Source: Nereida sp. MMG025 (GTDB taxonomy: Bacteria > Pseudomonadota > Alphaproteobacteria > Rhodobacterales > Rhodobacteraceae). From it: DNA of 64,000 nucleotides. The stretch spans positions 496,001 to 560,000 of the forward strand of contig NZ_JAKFZN010000001.1 of the NCBI RefSeq assembly GCF_021654165.1, read 5' to 3'. Positions within the stretch are counted from its first letter, which is position 1. Every line of letters starts with the position of its first letter. Both the position numbers and the translations under genes were made by a program. Shown one piece after another: positions 30,592 to 39,268 of the stretch. The notes under the pieces were generated by a model. It was not told where the DNA came from. It was given only the letters and a program-made list of their open reading frames with translations, and did not search any database.

Positions 30592-30612
30592 TAGGTCATA
30601 ATATCTGACCTA
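30592..30612. promoter_or_regulatory. Palindromic LysR-type operator
   Basis: Perfect inverted repeat TAGGTCA-TAATATC-TGACCTA (7-7-7), containing the T-N11-A core expected for LysR-type regulators. It lies 39-59 bp upstream of the oxidoreductase start and about 100 bp upstream of the divergent lysR start. It probably controls the oxidoreductase gene. Confidence 0.7.
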
Positions 30613-30709
30613 TCAACAGTGTTTTGCGAAACTTTGCCTTTCGTCGCCATCACATGTTTGCGATACCTAGCGCTTAAAATGAGCAGTTATCAGTAAAGAA
30701 AGATCCAAA

Positions 30710-31618
30710 ATGGACTGGGACAAGTTACGAATTTTTCATGCCGTCGCGGATGCGGGGTCTTTGACTCATGCAGGCGACACGTTGCATCTGTCCCAATCGG
30801 CGGTATCGCGCCAAATTCGCGCACTGGAAGAATCGCTGAACGTGACCTTGTTTCACCGCCATGCCCGCGGCTTGATCCTGACCGAACAGGGCGAGCTTTT
30901 GTTTGACGCGACACAAGCCATGAACAAACGGCTAGAGGCGGCATCGGCCCGTATCAAAGACAGTGAAGAAGAGGTTTTTGGTGAACTGCGCGTCACGACC
31001 ACGACAGGCTTCGGGTCTTTGTGGTTGGCGCCGCGGCTGCCTGCGCTTTATGCCAAATATCCTGAACTCAAGATTGACCTGATGCTGGAAGAACGTGTGT
31101 TGGACCTGCCCATGCGCGAAGCCGATGTGGCCATCCGTATGAAAGAGCCAAGCCAGTCCGATCTGATCCGCAAAAAACTGATGACAGTGCGGATGGCGCT
31201 CTATGCGTCCAAATCCTACATCGCTCAGCATGGCGCGCCGCAAACCTTGCGGGAATTGAAAAAGCACCGCCTGATTTGTCAAAGCCCCAATTCGATCCAG
31301 GTGGGTGCAGGCGCGCGTCTTGTGGCAGAGTTGATGACCGAAGAGATCACTTCCCTTTTAACGGTGAACAATTATTTCGGGGTGCTTCAAGGCATCCTGA
31401 GCAATCTTGGAATCGGCGTTCTGCCCGATTACGTGGTCAATGACACACCCGAGATTGAACGCGTCCTGCCCCAGATTTCCAGTCAGGAAGTTCCGGTCTT
31501 TCTGGCCTACCCCGAAGAATTGCGCCAATCGCAGCGCATCAAGGCATTTCGGGACTTTGTTCAGGACGAGATCAGCAATGACAAACGCCGCGCCAAAGAC
31601 GGGTCTGGCGTTTCCTAA
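30710..31618 (+). CDS. LysR-family transcriptional regulator
   Basis: A 302-residue regulator. The N-terminal winged helix-turn-helix (residues 1-60, LHLSQSAVSRQIRALEESL) is followed by the linker helix and a periplasmic-binding-like effector domain (from about 92, LRVTTTTGFG). It is divergent from the oxidoreductase, the usual arrangement for a regulator and its target. The effector is unknown; a 2-oxoacid or aromatic amino acid derivative would fit (inference). Confidence 0.92.
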   Translation: MDWDKLRIFHAVADAGSLTHAGDTLHLSQSAVSRQIRALEESLNVTLFHRHARGLILTEQGELLFDATQAMNKRLEAASARIKDSEEEVFGELRVTTTTGFGSLWLAPRLPALYAKYPELKIDLMLEERVLDLPMREADVAIRMKEPSQSDLIRKKLMTVRMALYASKSYIAQHGAPQTLRELKKHRLICQSPNSIQVGAGARLVAELMTEEITSLLTVNNYFGVLQGILSNLGIGVLPDYVVNDTPEIERVLPQISSQEVPVFLAYPEELRQSQRIKAFRDFVQDEISNDKRRAKDGSGVS

Positions 31619-31657
31619 CTGTCCGAAAACAAAGCAAAACGCCGAAAAAACGGGCAA

Positions 31658-31686
31658 GCTATGCAGCAAGTGCATAGCGGCTATGC
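31658..31686 (+). repeat. Overlapping TATGC palindromes upstream of the candidate small RNA
   Basis: GCTATGCA-GCAAG-TGCATAGC (31658-31678) is a perfect 8-bp inverted repeat. Its right arm also pairs with the next GCTATGC (GCATAG-CGG-CTATGC, 31672-31686). Three GCTATGC-type words in 29 bp suggest a tandem operator or alternative hairpins at the end of the lysR transcript. Confidence 0.6.
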
Positions 31687-31742
31687 CCGCGCTGCGACAC
31701 TTTTTTCTTGTTTGCGCAAATACGTGGTCCTATCTGCACATC

Positions 31743-31816
31743 ATCAGAGGCGGCTTGCCGTCTCTACCTCCCTGTTGGACTTGCCGGGCTGCTTTTGCAG
31801 ACCCGGCTTTTTTTTG
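31743..31816 (+). ncRNA. Candidate small RNA (or attenuated purL leader)
   Basis: A possible promoter TTGTTT-N17-TATCTG (31708-31736) leads into about 74 nt. It has a 5' hairpin AGAGGCGG-CTTG-CCGTCTCT (31746-31765), a single-stranded linker ACCTCCCTGTTGGACTT containing an anti-Shine-Dalgarno CCUCC, and a strong terminator GCCGGGCTGC-TTTT-GCAGACCCGGC followed by T8 (31783-31815). This is the layout of a compact trans-acting sRNA. Alternatively it is a premature terminator in the purL leader. No known family was recognised. Confidence 0.5.
31783..31816 (+). terminator. Strong intrinsic terminator between lysR and purL
   Basis: Stem GCCGGG/CCCGGC extended by CTGC/GCAG (one bulged A) with a TTTT loop, followed by eight T. 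It ends the candidate small RNA, and lysR read-through, before the purL leader. Confidence 0.92.
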
Positions 31817-31846
31817 GGGGGCGCGCCCGCCGCTAGTGCGGTGCGC

Positions 31847-31908
31847 AAAGCCCCTTTCCCTCGGGCCAGCGCTGAATTAAAGACAGCGCCAACTGCTAAG
31901 GGGGCTTT
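31847..31908 (+). promoter_or_regulatory. Structured purL leader hiding the ribosome site
   Basis: AAAGCCCCTT (31847-31856) can pair with AAGGGGGCTTT (31898-31908), which contains the only SD-like run before the purL ATG at 31916. Inside is the hairpin GCGCTG-AATTAAAGA-CAGCGC (31869-31889). The outer helix would block translation initiation unless opened. No riboswitch class is recognised. Confidence 0.45.
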
Positions 31909-31915
31909 GCCAGAC

Positions 31916-34075
31916 ATGACCGATCCTGCCATCACCGACGATCTCATTGCCGCACACGGGCTGACACCTGACGAATACCAGACCATTCTCGAGATTATCG
32001 GACGTGCGCCGACATTTACCGAACTGGGTATTTTTTCGGCAATGTGGAACGAGCATTGCTCTTACAAGTCCTCCAAAAAATGGCTGCGCACCCTGCCCAC
32101 CGAAGGCCCGCAGGTGATATGCGGCCCCGGCGAAAACGCGGGCGTTGTGGACATTGGTGATGGCCAAGCGGTCGTGTTCAAAATGGAAAGCCACAACCAC
32201 CCCTCGTATATCGAGCCCTACCAAGGGGCGGCCACAGGCGTGGGCGGCATTCTGCGTGATGTATTCACGATGGGCGCACGCCCTATCGCGGCCATGAACT
32301 CCCTGTCGTTCGGAGAGCCTTCGCACCCCAAGACCAGCCAGTTGGTGAACGGCGTTGTCGAAGGTGTGGGCGGCTATGGGAACTGCTTTGGCGTGCCAAC
32401 CGTGGGCGGCGAAGTGCGGTTCCACCCGGCCTACAATGGCAACTGTCTGGTCAACGCCTTTGCAGCGGGTCTGGCAGATGCTGACAAGATTTTCTATTCG
32501 GCAGCGTCCGGTGTGGGCATGCCTGTCGTTTATCTGGGTGCAAAGACAGGCCGTGACGGAGTTGGTGGTGCGACCATGGCATCGGCCGAATTTGACGACA
32601 CCATTGAGGAAAAACGCCCCACGGTGCAGGTGGGTGATCCGTTCACCGAAAAGCGCCTGATGGAAGCAACCCTTGAATTGATGGCCACAGGTGCCGTGAT
32701 TTCAATTCAGGATATGGGGGCCGCTGGCCTGACATGCTCGGCGGTGGAAATGGGCGACAAAGGCGGCTTGGGCGTCAAGCTGAACCTAGAAGACGTGCCG
32801 CAACGCGAGGACAATATGACAGCCTACGAGATGATGCTGTCGGAATCCCAAGAACGCATGTTGATGGTTCTCAAGCCCGAGCTGGAAGCCGAAGCCCGCG
32901 CCGTTTTTGAAAAATGGGATCTGGATTTTGCCATCGTCGGTGAAACCATCGCCGAAGACCGCTTCTTGATCTTGCACAACGGCGAGACCAAAGCGGACCT
33001 GCCGCTGTCCAAACTGGCATCCACCGCGCCGGAATACGATCGCCCGTGGGTGGAAACGCCGCCCGCCGATCCGCTGGATGATGTGCCGCAGATTGATCCG
33101 ATCGACGGTCTGCGCGCTTTGCTGGCCAGCCCGAACTATGCAGGCAAACAATGGGTCTATGAACAATACGACAGCCAAGTGATGGGCGATACTGTGCGCG
33201 TCCCGGGCTTTGGCGCAGGCATCGTGCGGGTGCATGGCACGCCCAAATTGCTGGCCTTTACCAGCGATGTGACCCCCCGCTACGTCAAAGCAAATCCTGT
33301 TGAAGGCGGCAAACAGGCCGTGGCAGAAGCCTACCGCAACCTGACCGCCGTTGGTGCAACACCACTTGCGACAACCGACAACATGAATTTCGGCAACCCC
33401 GAAAAGCCCGAGATCATGGGCCAGTTTGTGGGCGCGATCAAAGGCATCGGTGAAGCGGTCAGTGCGCTGGACATGCCAATCGTGTCGGGCAATGTCAGCC
33501 TGTATAACGAAACCGATGGCACGGGCATCTTGCCCACCCCCACCATAGGGGCCGTGGGCCTGCTTGCCAATCGGGACCAACTGATCTTGCGTGATGTGCG
33601 CGACGGTCATGTCTTGCTGATGATTGGCGCATGCGATGGTCATCTGGGGCAATCCGCCCTTCTGGCCGAGGTCTTTAACCGCGAAGATGGCGACGCGCCA
33701 TCGGTTGATCTGGCCGAAGAGAAAAAGAACGGCGATTTCATCCGCGCCAATGCCCAATGGATTGACGCCTGCACAGATATCGCGGACGGCGGGCTGGCCT
33801 TGGCTGCGTTTGAGATGGCAGAAACCGCTGGCGTCGGTGTGGTTCTGGACAGCGACGACACGCCAACCTTGTTTGGCGAAGACCAAGCGCGCTATCTGGT
33901 GGCCTGTTCGTTCGACAAAGCCGAGGCGCTGATGACCGCCGCAGGCCAGTCGGGTGTCACGCTGACCTCTGTCGGCAAATTCACTGGCGATTGCGTCAAA
34001 ATGGGCGGATCAGAAGCACCTTTGTCCGAATTGAGCGAGGTCTATCGCACATCCTTCGCTGCCGCTGTCGCCTGA
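31916..34075 (+). CDS. purL: Phosphoribosylformylglycinamidine synthase subunit PurL
   Basis: ATP-dependent amidation of FGAR to FGAM in purine synthesis. This 719-residue protein is the small PurL that works with separate PurS and PurQ (neither in the window). Motifs include [11 protein letters not shown] near the N-terminus, the ATP/Mg region [19 protein letters not shown] and [10 protein letters not shown]. The frame is open from 31661, but the ATG at 31916 ([10 protein letters not shown]) is the family start and follows a GGGGG ribosome site that is predicted to be paired in the leader. Confidence 0.96.
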   Translation: MTDPAITDDLIAAHGLTPDEYQTILEIIGRAPTFTELGIFSAMWNEHCSYKSSKKWLRTLPTEGPQVICGPGENAGVVDIGDGQAVVFKMESHNHPSYIEPYQGAATGVGGILRDVFTMGARPIAAMNSLSFGEPSHPKTSQLVNGVVEGVGGYGNCFGVPTVGGEVRFHPAYNGNCLVNAFAAGLADADKIFYSAASGVGMPVVYLGAKTGRDGVGGATMASAEFDDTIEEKRPTVQVGDPFTEKRLMEATLELMATGAVISIQDMGAAGLTCSAVEMGDKGGLGVKLNLEDVPQREDNMTAYEMMLSESQERMLMVLKPELEAEARAVFEKWDLDFAIVGETIAEDRFLILHNGETKADLPLSKLASTAPEYDRPWVETPPADPLDDVPQIDPIDGLRALLASPNYAGKQWVYEQYDSQVMGDTVRVPGFGAGIVRVHGTPKLLAFTSDVTPRYVKANPVEGGKQAVAEAYRNLTAVGATPLATTDNMNFGNPEKPEIMGQFVGAIKGIGEAVSALDMPIVSGNVSLYNETDGTGILPTPTIGAVGLLANRDQLILRDVRDGHVLLMIGACDGHLGQSALLAEVFNREDGDAPSVDLAEEKKNGDFIRANAQWIDACTDIADGGLALAAFEMAETAGVGVVLDSDDTPTLFGEDQARYLVACSFDKAEALMTAAGQSGVTLTSVGKFTGDCVKMGGSEAPLSELSEVYRTSFAAAVA

Positions 34076-34168
34076 TACGAACCCTATGGTTCGAAGTCTC
34101 TCGCCCGAAACGCTTGCAGCGGCTGCGGGTCCACCCTATCTTTTGGTCAACAAAAAAGGTAAACACCC

Positions 34169-34405
34169 ATGCCCATCACCGCACACGACATCGAAGCCCT
34201 GATCCGCGACAGCTTTCCCGATGCGCAGATCACCGTGCAGGGCGATGATGGCCAGCATTTCGCCGCCGAAGTGGTCGACGCCAGCTTTGCGGGCAAGAAC
34301 CGCGTGCAACAACAACGCGCCGTCTATGCCGCGCTGAAGGGCAAGATGGATGGCAGCCAAGGCGAATTGCACGCGCTGGCGCTGACAACACGGGCCCCCG
34401 ACTGA
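34169..34405 (+). CDS. bolA: BolA-family protein
   Basis: A 78-residue BolA/IbaG-type protein with the class II KH-like fold: FPDAQITVQGDDGQHFAAEVVDASF and the C-terminal KNRVQQQRAVYAAL with a conserved basic region. BolA proteins bind monothiol glutaredoxins through a bridging [2Fe-2S] cluster. Here the glutaredoxin grxD lies two genes downstream in the same run, supporting a shared iron-sulfur trafficking or iron-sensing role. Confidence 0.92.
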   Translation: MPITAHDIEALIRDSFPDAQITVQGDDGQHFAAEVVDASFAGKNRVQQQRAVYAALKGKMDGSQGELHALALTTRAPD

Positions 34406-34647
34406 TGACCGATTTGATGTTCTACCTGATTGGTGGCATCGGTTTCGTCACCGTTCTTCTTGGGCTGATGTCGATCCGAGACACCAAGGGAACAGAACGC
34501 GGCAGCCCGCCTGGCAAGGGCGATCACGTGATCCACGTTAACTATAATTCGGGCGGGGGGGGTGGTACGCAGCAGACCAGCTACAAAATCCCCAAAGACC
34601 CACAAGACTACGCAAAACGCTTTATCCCAAAGGACGCACCCAAATGA
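34405..34647 (+). CDS. Small single-span membrane protein between bolA and grxD
   Basis: An 80-residue protein with one N-terminal transmembrane segment ([21 protein letters not shown]), a short cytoplasmic or periplasmic loop and a Gly-rich stretch encoded across an uninterrupted run of eight G (34555-34562). No known domain is recognised. The start shares one base with the bolA stop and the end overlaps the grxD start by ATGA, so it is firmly in the bolA-grxD operon. A role in the same process is inferred from position only. The G8 tract could be slippage-prone. Confidence 0.8.
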   Translation: MTDLMFYLIGGIGFVTVLLGLMSIRDTKGTERGSPPGKGDHVIHVNYNSGGGGGTQQTSYKIPKDPQDYAKRFIPKDAPK

Positions 34648-35006
34648 GCAATGCAGCCGACCGTATCACCGAAACCATCAACGCAAACACTGTGGTGCTT
34701 TACATGAAAGGCACCAAAGAGATGCCACAATGCGGGTTTTCCAGCCGTGTTGCGGGTGTGCTGAACTTCATGGGGGTCGACTATCAGGACGTGAATGTGC
34801 TGGCCGATGAGGACATCCGCCAAGGGATCAAGGATTTCTCGGACTGGCCCACAATCCCGCAGCTTTATGTAAAGGGCGAATTTGTCGGCGGTTGCGATAT
34901 CATCACAGAAATGACGCTGTCTGGCGAACTGGATACCATGTTCGAAGAAAACGGCGTGACATTCGACAAAGCCAAAGCAGATCAAATCCGCGATGCCAAC
35001 GGCTGA
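34644..35006 (+). CDS. grxD: Monothiol glutaredoxin (Grx4 type)
   Basis: A 120-residue CGFS glutaredoxin, active Cys30 in MPQCGFSS, followed by [32 protein letters not shown] and GGCDII glutathione-binding motifs. It carries and transfers [2Fe-2S] clusters and pairs with BolA, encoded just upstream. The start overlaps the preceding small membrane protein gene. Confidence 0.96.
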   Translation: MSNAADRITETINANTVVLYMKGTKEMPQCGFSSRVAGVLNFMGVDYQDVNVLADEDIRQGIKDFSDWPTIPQLYVKGEFVGGCDIITEMTLSGELDTMFEENGVTFDKAKADQIRDANG

Positions 35007-35084
35007 TCGCATAGGTAGATTTGTTCTTTTTGAGAAAGAAAATGAGATCAATTTCTCAAAAATTTTAACTTCGAGGCCAACCAA

Positions 35085-35486
35085 ATGAGATTTTTCAGGT
35101 GTTTGATTTTAGCAGGCTTAACCTCGCCGTCACTTTTGCTTGCCGACACAATTGCCGATGCAAAACAAGTTTTCGCAGCTTGGCAGCCAACAAGTATCAC
35201 TCTTACCGAAACAGGGGTGCTTCGCGTCGTTCTACCTCAAAGGCGTATAACGGACACCATCTACTACGCCTCCATTCAAACTGGTTTTTGCTTTGGGCCA
35301 CTTTTCGGACAACCCATGAAAGATGCGACATCTGTCTTTGTTTTAAATGAATCAGAAACTCAAGGATGGCTGTTTGAAGGTTCAACTACCGATTGTTCCG
35401 ACATCAATGATGCTCCATCCAGTCGATCAAAATTGCTAATAGCGGCAAAATCGAGCACGCACACCAATAGCTCCGAAGGTCTTTAG
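35085..35486 (+). CDS. AT-rich orphan secreted protein, unknown function
   Basis: A 133-residue protein with a probable signal peptide (MRFFRCLILAGLTSPSLLLADT) and a mature domain with two cysteines (TGFCFGP and TTDCSD) that could form a disulfide. No family recognised. The DNA is visibly more AT-rich than the flanking grxD and zapA genes, and no strong ribosome site is seen, both consistent with recent acquisition. A zapA-side palindrome follows it. Confidence 0.55.
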   Translation: MRFFRCLILAGLTSPSLLLADTIADAKQVFAAWQPTSITLTETGVLRVVLPQRRITDTIYYASIQTGFCFGPLFGQPMKDATSVFVLNESETQGWLFEGSTTDCSDINDAPSSRSKLLIAAKSSTHTNSSEGL

Positions 35487-35533
35487 CCGCCGCGTTGCCG
35501 CGTATCTCAAGCGCTACAGAGCATGATGGGTCC

Positions 35534-35559
35534 GTAAGGTGGATCAGGATCCACCTTAC
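35534..35559. repeat. 12-bp-arm palindrome between convergent genes
   Basis: GTAAGGTGGATC-AG-GATCCACCTTAC is a perfect inverted repeat with a 2-base centre. It sits directly after zapA (minus strand, stop at 35562) and after the AT-rich orphan on the plus strand. The architecture (long perfect arms, 2-nt loop, no T-run) matches the palindromes at 18.98 and 39.27 kb. Confidence 0.85.
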
Positions 35560-35561
35560 CT

Positions 35562-35954
35562 CTACCCTGCTTTTGCCTCGACAGCCTCTGCCAGACTTTC
35601 CGCACGTGCGGCAAGCTCTTGCAAGGTGTCTGTCACCGATGGCGGAATGACGGCCACTTCAACACGTTCAGGCTCGGGCGCGGGACGGGCCTGCACCTCA
35701 TCCAGTTGCGCCTGAATTTGCGCCGCCTTTGCTTCGGCCACGCGAACCTTGTCCTCTAAGGCCGCGGTTTTATCGGCCAACATCAGGCCCGACATCAGCA
35801 GCATACGTGCCTCGGGCAGCCGCCCGATCTGATCGACCAGAACGCTGGCTTCTTTATCCAGCATGCCTGCGGCGGCCAGAAGATAGCTTTCTTCGCCGTC
35901 CTGACAGGCCACCTCAAATGTGCGTCCGCCGATTGTGATATCCACACTTGCCAT
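35562..35954 (-). CDS. zapA: Cell division protein ZapA
   Basis: FtsZ-ring-associated protein of 130 residues. The N-terminal globular domain (VDITIGGRTFEVACQDGEE) and a coiled coil (about residues 60-105, LADKTAALEDKVRVAEAKAAQIQAQL) fit ZapA, with a Pro/Glu-rich tail. It promotes FtsZ filament bundling at midcell. GAGGAG precedes the ATG, which overlaps the stop of the upstream coiled-coil gene. Confidence 0.9.
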   Translation of the reverse strand: MASVDITIGGRTFEVACQDGEESYLLAAAGMLDKEASVLVDQIGRLPEARMLLMSGLMLADKTAALEDKVRVAEAKAAQIQAQLDEVQARPAPEPERVEVAVIPPSVTDTLQELAARAESLAEAVEAKAG

Positions 35955-36424
35955 TACGCACTCTCCTCAACAATCGGTTTCAATTCGGACAAGATGGCGT
36001 CCAGCTCGCTGCGGTCTGCGGCGCGTGCGGCGCGCAAGGCGTCCAGTTCTGCCATCATGGATTTGTTGATCAAATGCGGCTCCGCGACGCCCTTTTCATT
36101 TGCATCACGGAGTGCTGCATTGTTATCGCGCAGCTGTTGATTGGCGGCTTGCAGCTGTTGCAGCTCGCTGTCCAACCGTTTGATGTGACTTGACTGCGCA
36201 GCCATCCGCGCTTCCACGTCACCTGCCAGTTCCTGGCGTTCTTTCAACGCAGCAACGCGCGCTTCCAGTTGCGCTGTGACCATACGTTCTTCTTCAAGCT
36301 GCTTTTGTAAGTCTGCCACCGCATCGCCACCATCGGCAGGGGCGGCTGACATGCCATCAATGCTGCGTCCGATCCGCTCCATCGCGGCGGTGATCCGACG
36401 TTCCAGATCTTCGATATCGCTCAT
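35954..36424 (-). CDS. Coiled-coil protein upstream of zapA
   Basis: A 156-residue, mostly helical protein: DIEDLERRITAAMERIGRSID at the start, then a long coiled coil (about residues 35-110) and a short tail. No enzymatic domain. Overlap with zapA and its length suggest a divisome-associated partner (a ZapB-like role is possible, inferred). I used the ATG at 36424; a GTG 12 bases upstream (36436) is also possible. It is divergent from tkt. Confidence 0.75.
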   Translation of the reverse strand: MSDIEDLERRITAAMERIGRSIDGMSAAPADGGDAVADLQKQLEEERMVTAQLEARVAALKERQELAGDVEARMAAQSSHIKRLDSELQQLQAANQQLRDNNAALRDANEKGVAEPHLINKSMMAELDALRAARAADRSELDAILSELKPIVEESA

Positions 36425-36508
36425 GGGCCTGCTCACCTCTTATGACTGCGTCTGGTCCAAGTTTGGCCCTCTCAAGGGGTAAATGCAAGCGTTTCACCCG
36501 TTTCTGCA

Positions 36509-36540
36509 CTGTTGACGCCCCATCAACAGTTGATCTTATC
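36509..36540 (+). promoter_or_regulatory. tkt promoter with overlapping palindromic operator
   Basis: CTGTTGA-CGCCCCA-TCAACAG (36509-36529) is a perfect 7-7-7 inverted repeat with the TNA-N7-TNA spacing of LysR-type sites. It overlaps a plausible -35 TTGACG (36512-36517), 16 bp from a -10-like TCTTAT (36534-36539). A regulator bound here would control tkt. Confidence 0.55.
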
Positions 36541-36598
36541 GCGCGTGCCGCATATCCCGCAAATAAACAGCCCCCAGAGCCCCGAAAGGACCTACCCC

Positions 36599-38617
36599 GT
36601 GGATCTCAAAGCCCTCGCCAAAGCAAATCCCGATCACTGGCGCAAAGCCGCAGCCCTTCGTGCCCTTGCCCTCGATGGGGTGGCCGCCGCAAATTCGGGT
36701 CACACAGGCATGCCCATCGGTATGGCCGATGTCGCGACTGTTCTGTTTGAAAACCATCTGAAATTCGACGCCAAGACCCCCGATTGGCCAGATCGCGACC
36801 GCTTTATCCTGTCGGCGGGCCACGGCTCGATGCTGATCTACGGGCTGCTGTATCTGACAGGCTACGAGGATATGACCCTTGAGCAGTTGAAAAACTTCCG
36901 CCAGTGGGGCGCGATCACCGCAGGCCACCCCGAGTTCGGTCACGCCAAAGGGGTTGAAACGACAACAGGTCCATTGGGCCAAGGCATCGCCAATTCCGTG
37001 GGTTTCGCCATGGCCGAAGAATCCATGCGCGCGCACTACGGCAAAAAGATCGTCGATCACTACACCTACGTCATCGCGGGTGACGGCTGCTTGATGGAAG
37101 GCGTCAGCCAGGAAGCCATCGCGCTGGCGGGCCGTCAGAAGCTGTCAAAACTGATCGTGTTCTGGGACAACAACAACATCACCATCGACGGCACGGTCGA
37201 GCTGTCTGACAGCACCGATCAGGTCCAGCGCTTCAAAGCCTCCGACTGGCATGTGCAGGAAATCGACGGTCACGACCCCAAAGCCATCGACGCCGCCATT
37301 ACCGCGGCCAAAAAAGCGGGCAAACCGTCGATGATCGCGTGCAAAACGCACATTGCACTGGGCCATGCGGCGCAAGACACCTCCAAAGGCCACGGCGCGC
37401 TGACCGACAAAGACCAGATGGCCGCCGCCAAAGCCGCCTACGGCTGGACCACGGGCCCCTTTGAAGTGCCCGCCGATCTGAAGGCCGAATGGGAAGCCAT
37501 CGGCAGCCGCGGCAACGCCGATGTCACGGCATGGCAGGCGCGGTTCGACACCTTGTCGAGCAACAAGCAAAACCAGTTCAACCGCGTGATCGCAGGTGAC
37601 GCGCCCAAAAAGCTGTCGGCCACGATCAAAGCGCTGAAAAAGCAAATCTCGGAAACCGCCCCATCGGTGGCAACCCGCAAATCCAGTGAAATGGTATTGG
37701 AAGTCGTCAATCCAATCATGCCCGAAACACTGGGCGGCTCGGCCGATCTGACAGGCTCGAACAACACCAAGACCGCAGATCTGGGCGTGTTCGACACAGG
37801 CAACCGCAAGGGTCGCTACGTCTATTACGGCATCCGCGAACACGGTATGGCGAGTGCGATGAACGGCATGGCCCTGCACGGCGGCATCCGCCCCTATGGC
37901 GGCACCTTCATGTGTTTCACCGACTACGCCCGCCCTGCGATGCGCCTCGCGGCGCTGATGCAGATCCCGACGACATTCGTCATGACCCACGACAGCATCG
38001 GTCTGGGCGAAGACGGCCCCACGCACCAACCTGTCGAGCATCTCGCGATGCTGCGGGCCACGCCCAACATGAACGTGTTCCGCCCCTGCGACACGGTGGA
38101 AACTGCCGAAGCCTGGGAACTGGCGCTGACCAGCAAAAAGACACCATCGGTTTTGTCGCTGACCCGCCAGAACGTTAAAACCCTGCGCACAGATCACAAA
38201 AACAAGAACATGGTCGCCCAAGGCGCTTACGTTCTGGCCGATGCGGAAGGCAAACGCCAAGCCATCCTGATGGCCACAGGCTCTGAGGTGGAAATCGCCA
38301 TGGCCGCCCGCGATATCTTGCAAGCCGAAGGCATCGGCACGCGCGTCGTCTCGATGCCCTGTTGGGAGCTGTTTGAAGAACAAGACGACAGCGTGCGCCG
38401 CAAAGTGTTGCCCGCTGGCCCCGTGCGCGTGGCGGTTGAAGCAGCCATCCGCTTTGGATGGGACCGCTGGCTTTACGGCGAACGTGGCCGCCGCGAGAAA
38501 TCGGGCTTTGTGGGCATGCACGGTTTTGGCGCCTCGGCACCTGCAGATGTGCTCTATGAACAGTTCGGCATCACCGCACAGGCTGTGGCCGACAAAGCAA
38601 AGTCGCTGATCAAATGA
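36599..38617 (+). CDS. tkt: Transketolase
   Basis: TPP-dependent two-carbon transfer in the pentose phosphate pathway. The 672-residue protein has [12 protein letters not shown], the TPP motif [13 protein letters not shown]...[10 protein letters not shown] and the C-terminal [11 protein letters not shown]. The frame is open from 36512, but AAAGGA at 36585 and family length point to the GTG at 36599 ([14 protein letters not shown]). The next gene overlaps its stop (ATGA). It is followed within 1 kb by gap. Confidence 0.95.
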   Translation: MDLKALAKANPDHWRKAAALRALALDGVAAANSGHTGMPIGMADVATVLFENHLKFDAKTPDWPDRDRFILSAGHGSMLIYGLLYLTGYEDMTLEQLKNFRQWGAITAGHPEFGHAKGVETTTGPLGQGIANSVGFAMAEESMRAHYGKKIVDHYTYVIAGDGCLMEGVSQEAIALAGRQKLSKLIVFWDNNNITIDGTVELSDSTDQVQRFKASDWHVQEIDGHDPKAIDAAITAAKKAGKPSMIACKTHIALGHAAQDTSKGHGALTDKDQMAAAKAAYGWTTGPFEVPADLKAEWEAIGSRGNADVTAWQARFDTLSSNKQNQFNRVIAGDAPKKLSATIKALKKQISETAPSVATRKSSEMVLEVVNPIMPETLGGSADLTGSNNTKTADLGVFDTGNRKGRYVYYGIREHGMASAMNGMALHGGIRPYGGTFMCFTDYARPAMRLAALMQIPTTFVMTHDSIGLGEDGPTHQPVEHLAMLRATPNMNVFRPCDTVETAEAWELALTSKKTPSVLSLTRQNVKTLRTDHKNKNMVAQGAYVLADAEGKRQAILMATGSEVEIAMAARDILQAEGIGTRVVSMPCWELFEEQDDSVRRKVLPAGPVRVAVEAAIRFGWDRWLYGERGRREKSGFVGMHGFGASAPADVLYEQFGITAQAVADKAKSLIK

Positions 38618-39195
38618 TTTTTCGCTCTGGCTTGTTGGCGGTTTTAGTTCTGGCGGTTTCTGGCAATGGAACAGCCTTACAAGCGTCAATTTTTGACGAA
38701 TGTTCGGAGGCTAAGCTAACCGACAATAAAAAACTTGGCCTTGAAATCACTGAGAAACTGAAACGTTTTACGACATTAAACGGGACTACACTGAACAGCG
38801 CAATAGATTGTTTTTCATGGGTTTATGGTGAACCGTTCGTATTTGAGCCAATTTCCAAAATGTATCTTCCAAAGGATTCTGCTGACGCAGTTATAGCAAT
38901 TCGTAAAGATGCACTCAAAAAAGCAGCAATTGTTGAAGCCGAAGAAGAGGCGCTGTTAGCCGAGAAAAACGCAGTTAGTGCAAGGGACGAAGCCGAAAGA
39001 AAATTGGCTTTGGAAGAAGCTAGAGTCAAACGAGAGCGCGAAACGAGAGAACAGCAAAAAATAGAACAACGACACCAAACGGTTCTAGTGGCAACATACA
39101 AAGCCTGCGGCGCTCTCTTTCAAAGAAACCCAAATGAAGCTTTGCTAAATCAAATCTGTCATGAATTTTTCATGGAAACTGGCTTACCAGATTAG
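38614..39195 (+). CDS. AT-rich orphan secreted coiled-coil protein
   Basis: A 193-residue protein with a signal peptide ([19 protein letters not shown]), a small domain with cysteines at DECSEA and IDCFSW, and a Glu/Ala/Arg-rich coiled coil (about residues 108-150, [20 protein letters not shown]), then KACGALF...QICHEFF. No family recognised. Codon use is much more AT-rich than the adjoining tkt, although its ATG overlaps the tkt stop, so it was probably acquired and landed in the tkt transcript. A terminator follows. Confidence 0.6.
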   Translation: MIFRSGLLAVLVLAVSGNGTALQASIFDECSEAKLTDNKKLGLEITEKLKRFTTLNGTTLNSAIDCFSWVYGEPFVFEPISKMYLPKDSADAVIAIRKDALKKAAIVEAEEEALLAEKNAVSARDEAERKLALEEARVKRERETREQQKIEQRHQTVLVATYKACGALFQRNPNEALLNQICHEFFMETGLPD

Positions 39196-39220
39196 TTTCT
39201 TTCTCTATCGCCAAGGAAGT

Positions 39221-39250
39221 AAGGCCCGCCCCTCATATGGCGGGCCTTTT
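39221..39250 (+). terminator. Intrinsic terminator after the tkt-orphan unit
   Basis: Stem AAGGCCCGCC / GGCGGGCCTT with an 8-nt loop, followed by TTTT, 26 bp after the orphan gene stop. Confidence 0.88.
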
Positions 39251-39268
39251 ACGTTTTCCTCCCGCCCT

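Noticed and set aside
29186-30601. 471-codon plus-strand frame opposite the ferredoxin oxidoreductase
   Set aside because: Antisense shadow; no ribosome site, no recognisable motif, and the minus-strand protein is complete.
31869-31908. purL leader as a SAM-II riboswitch
   Set aside because: GCGCTGA.TTAA and GCTAA recall the class, but loop lengths, the A-rich segment and gene context do not fit; kept only as an unassigned structured leader.
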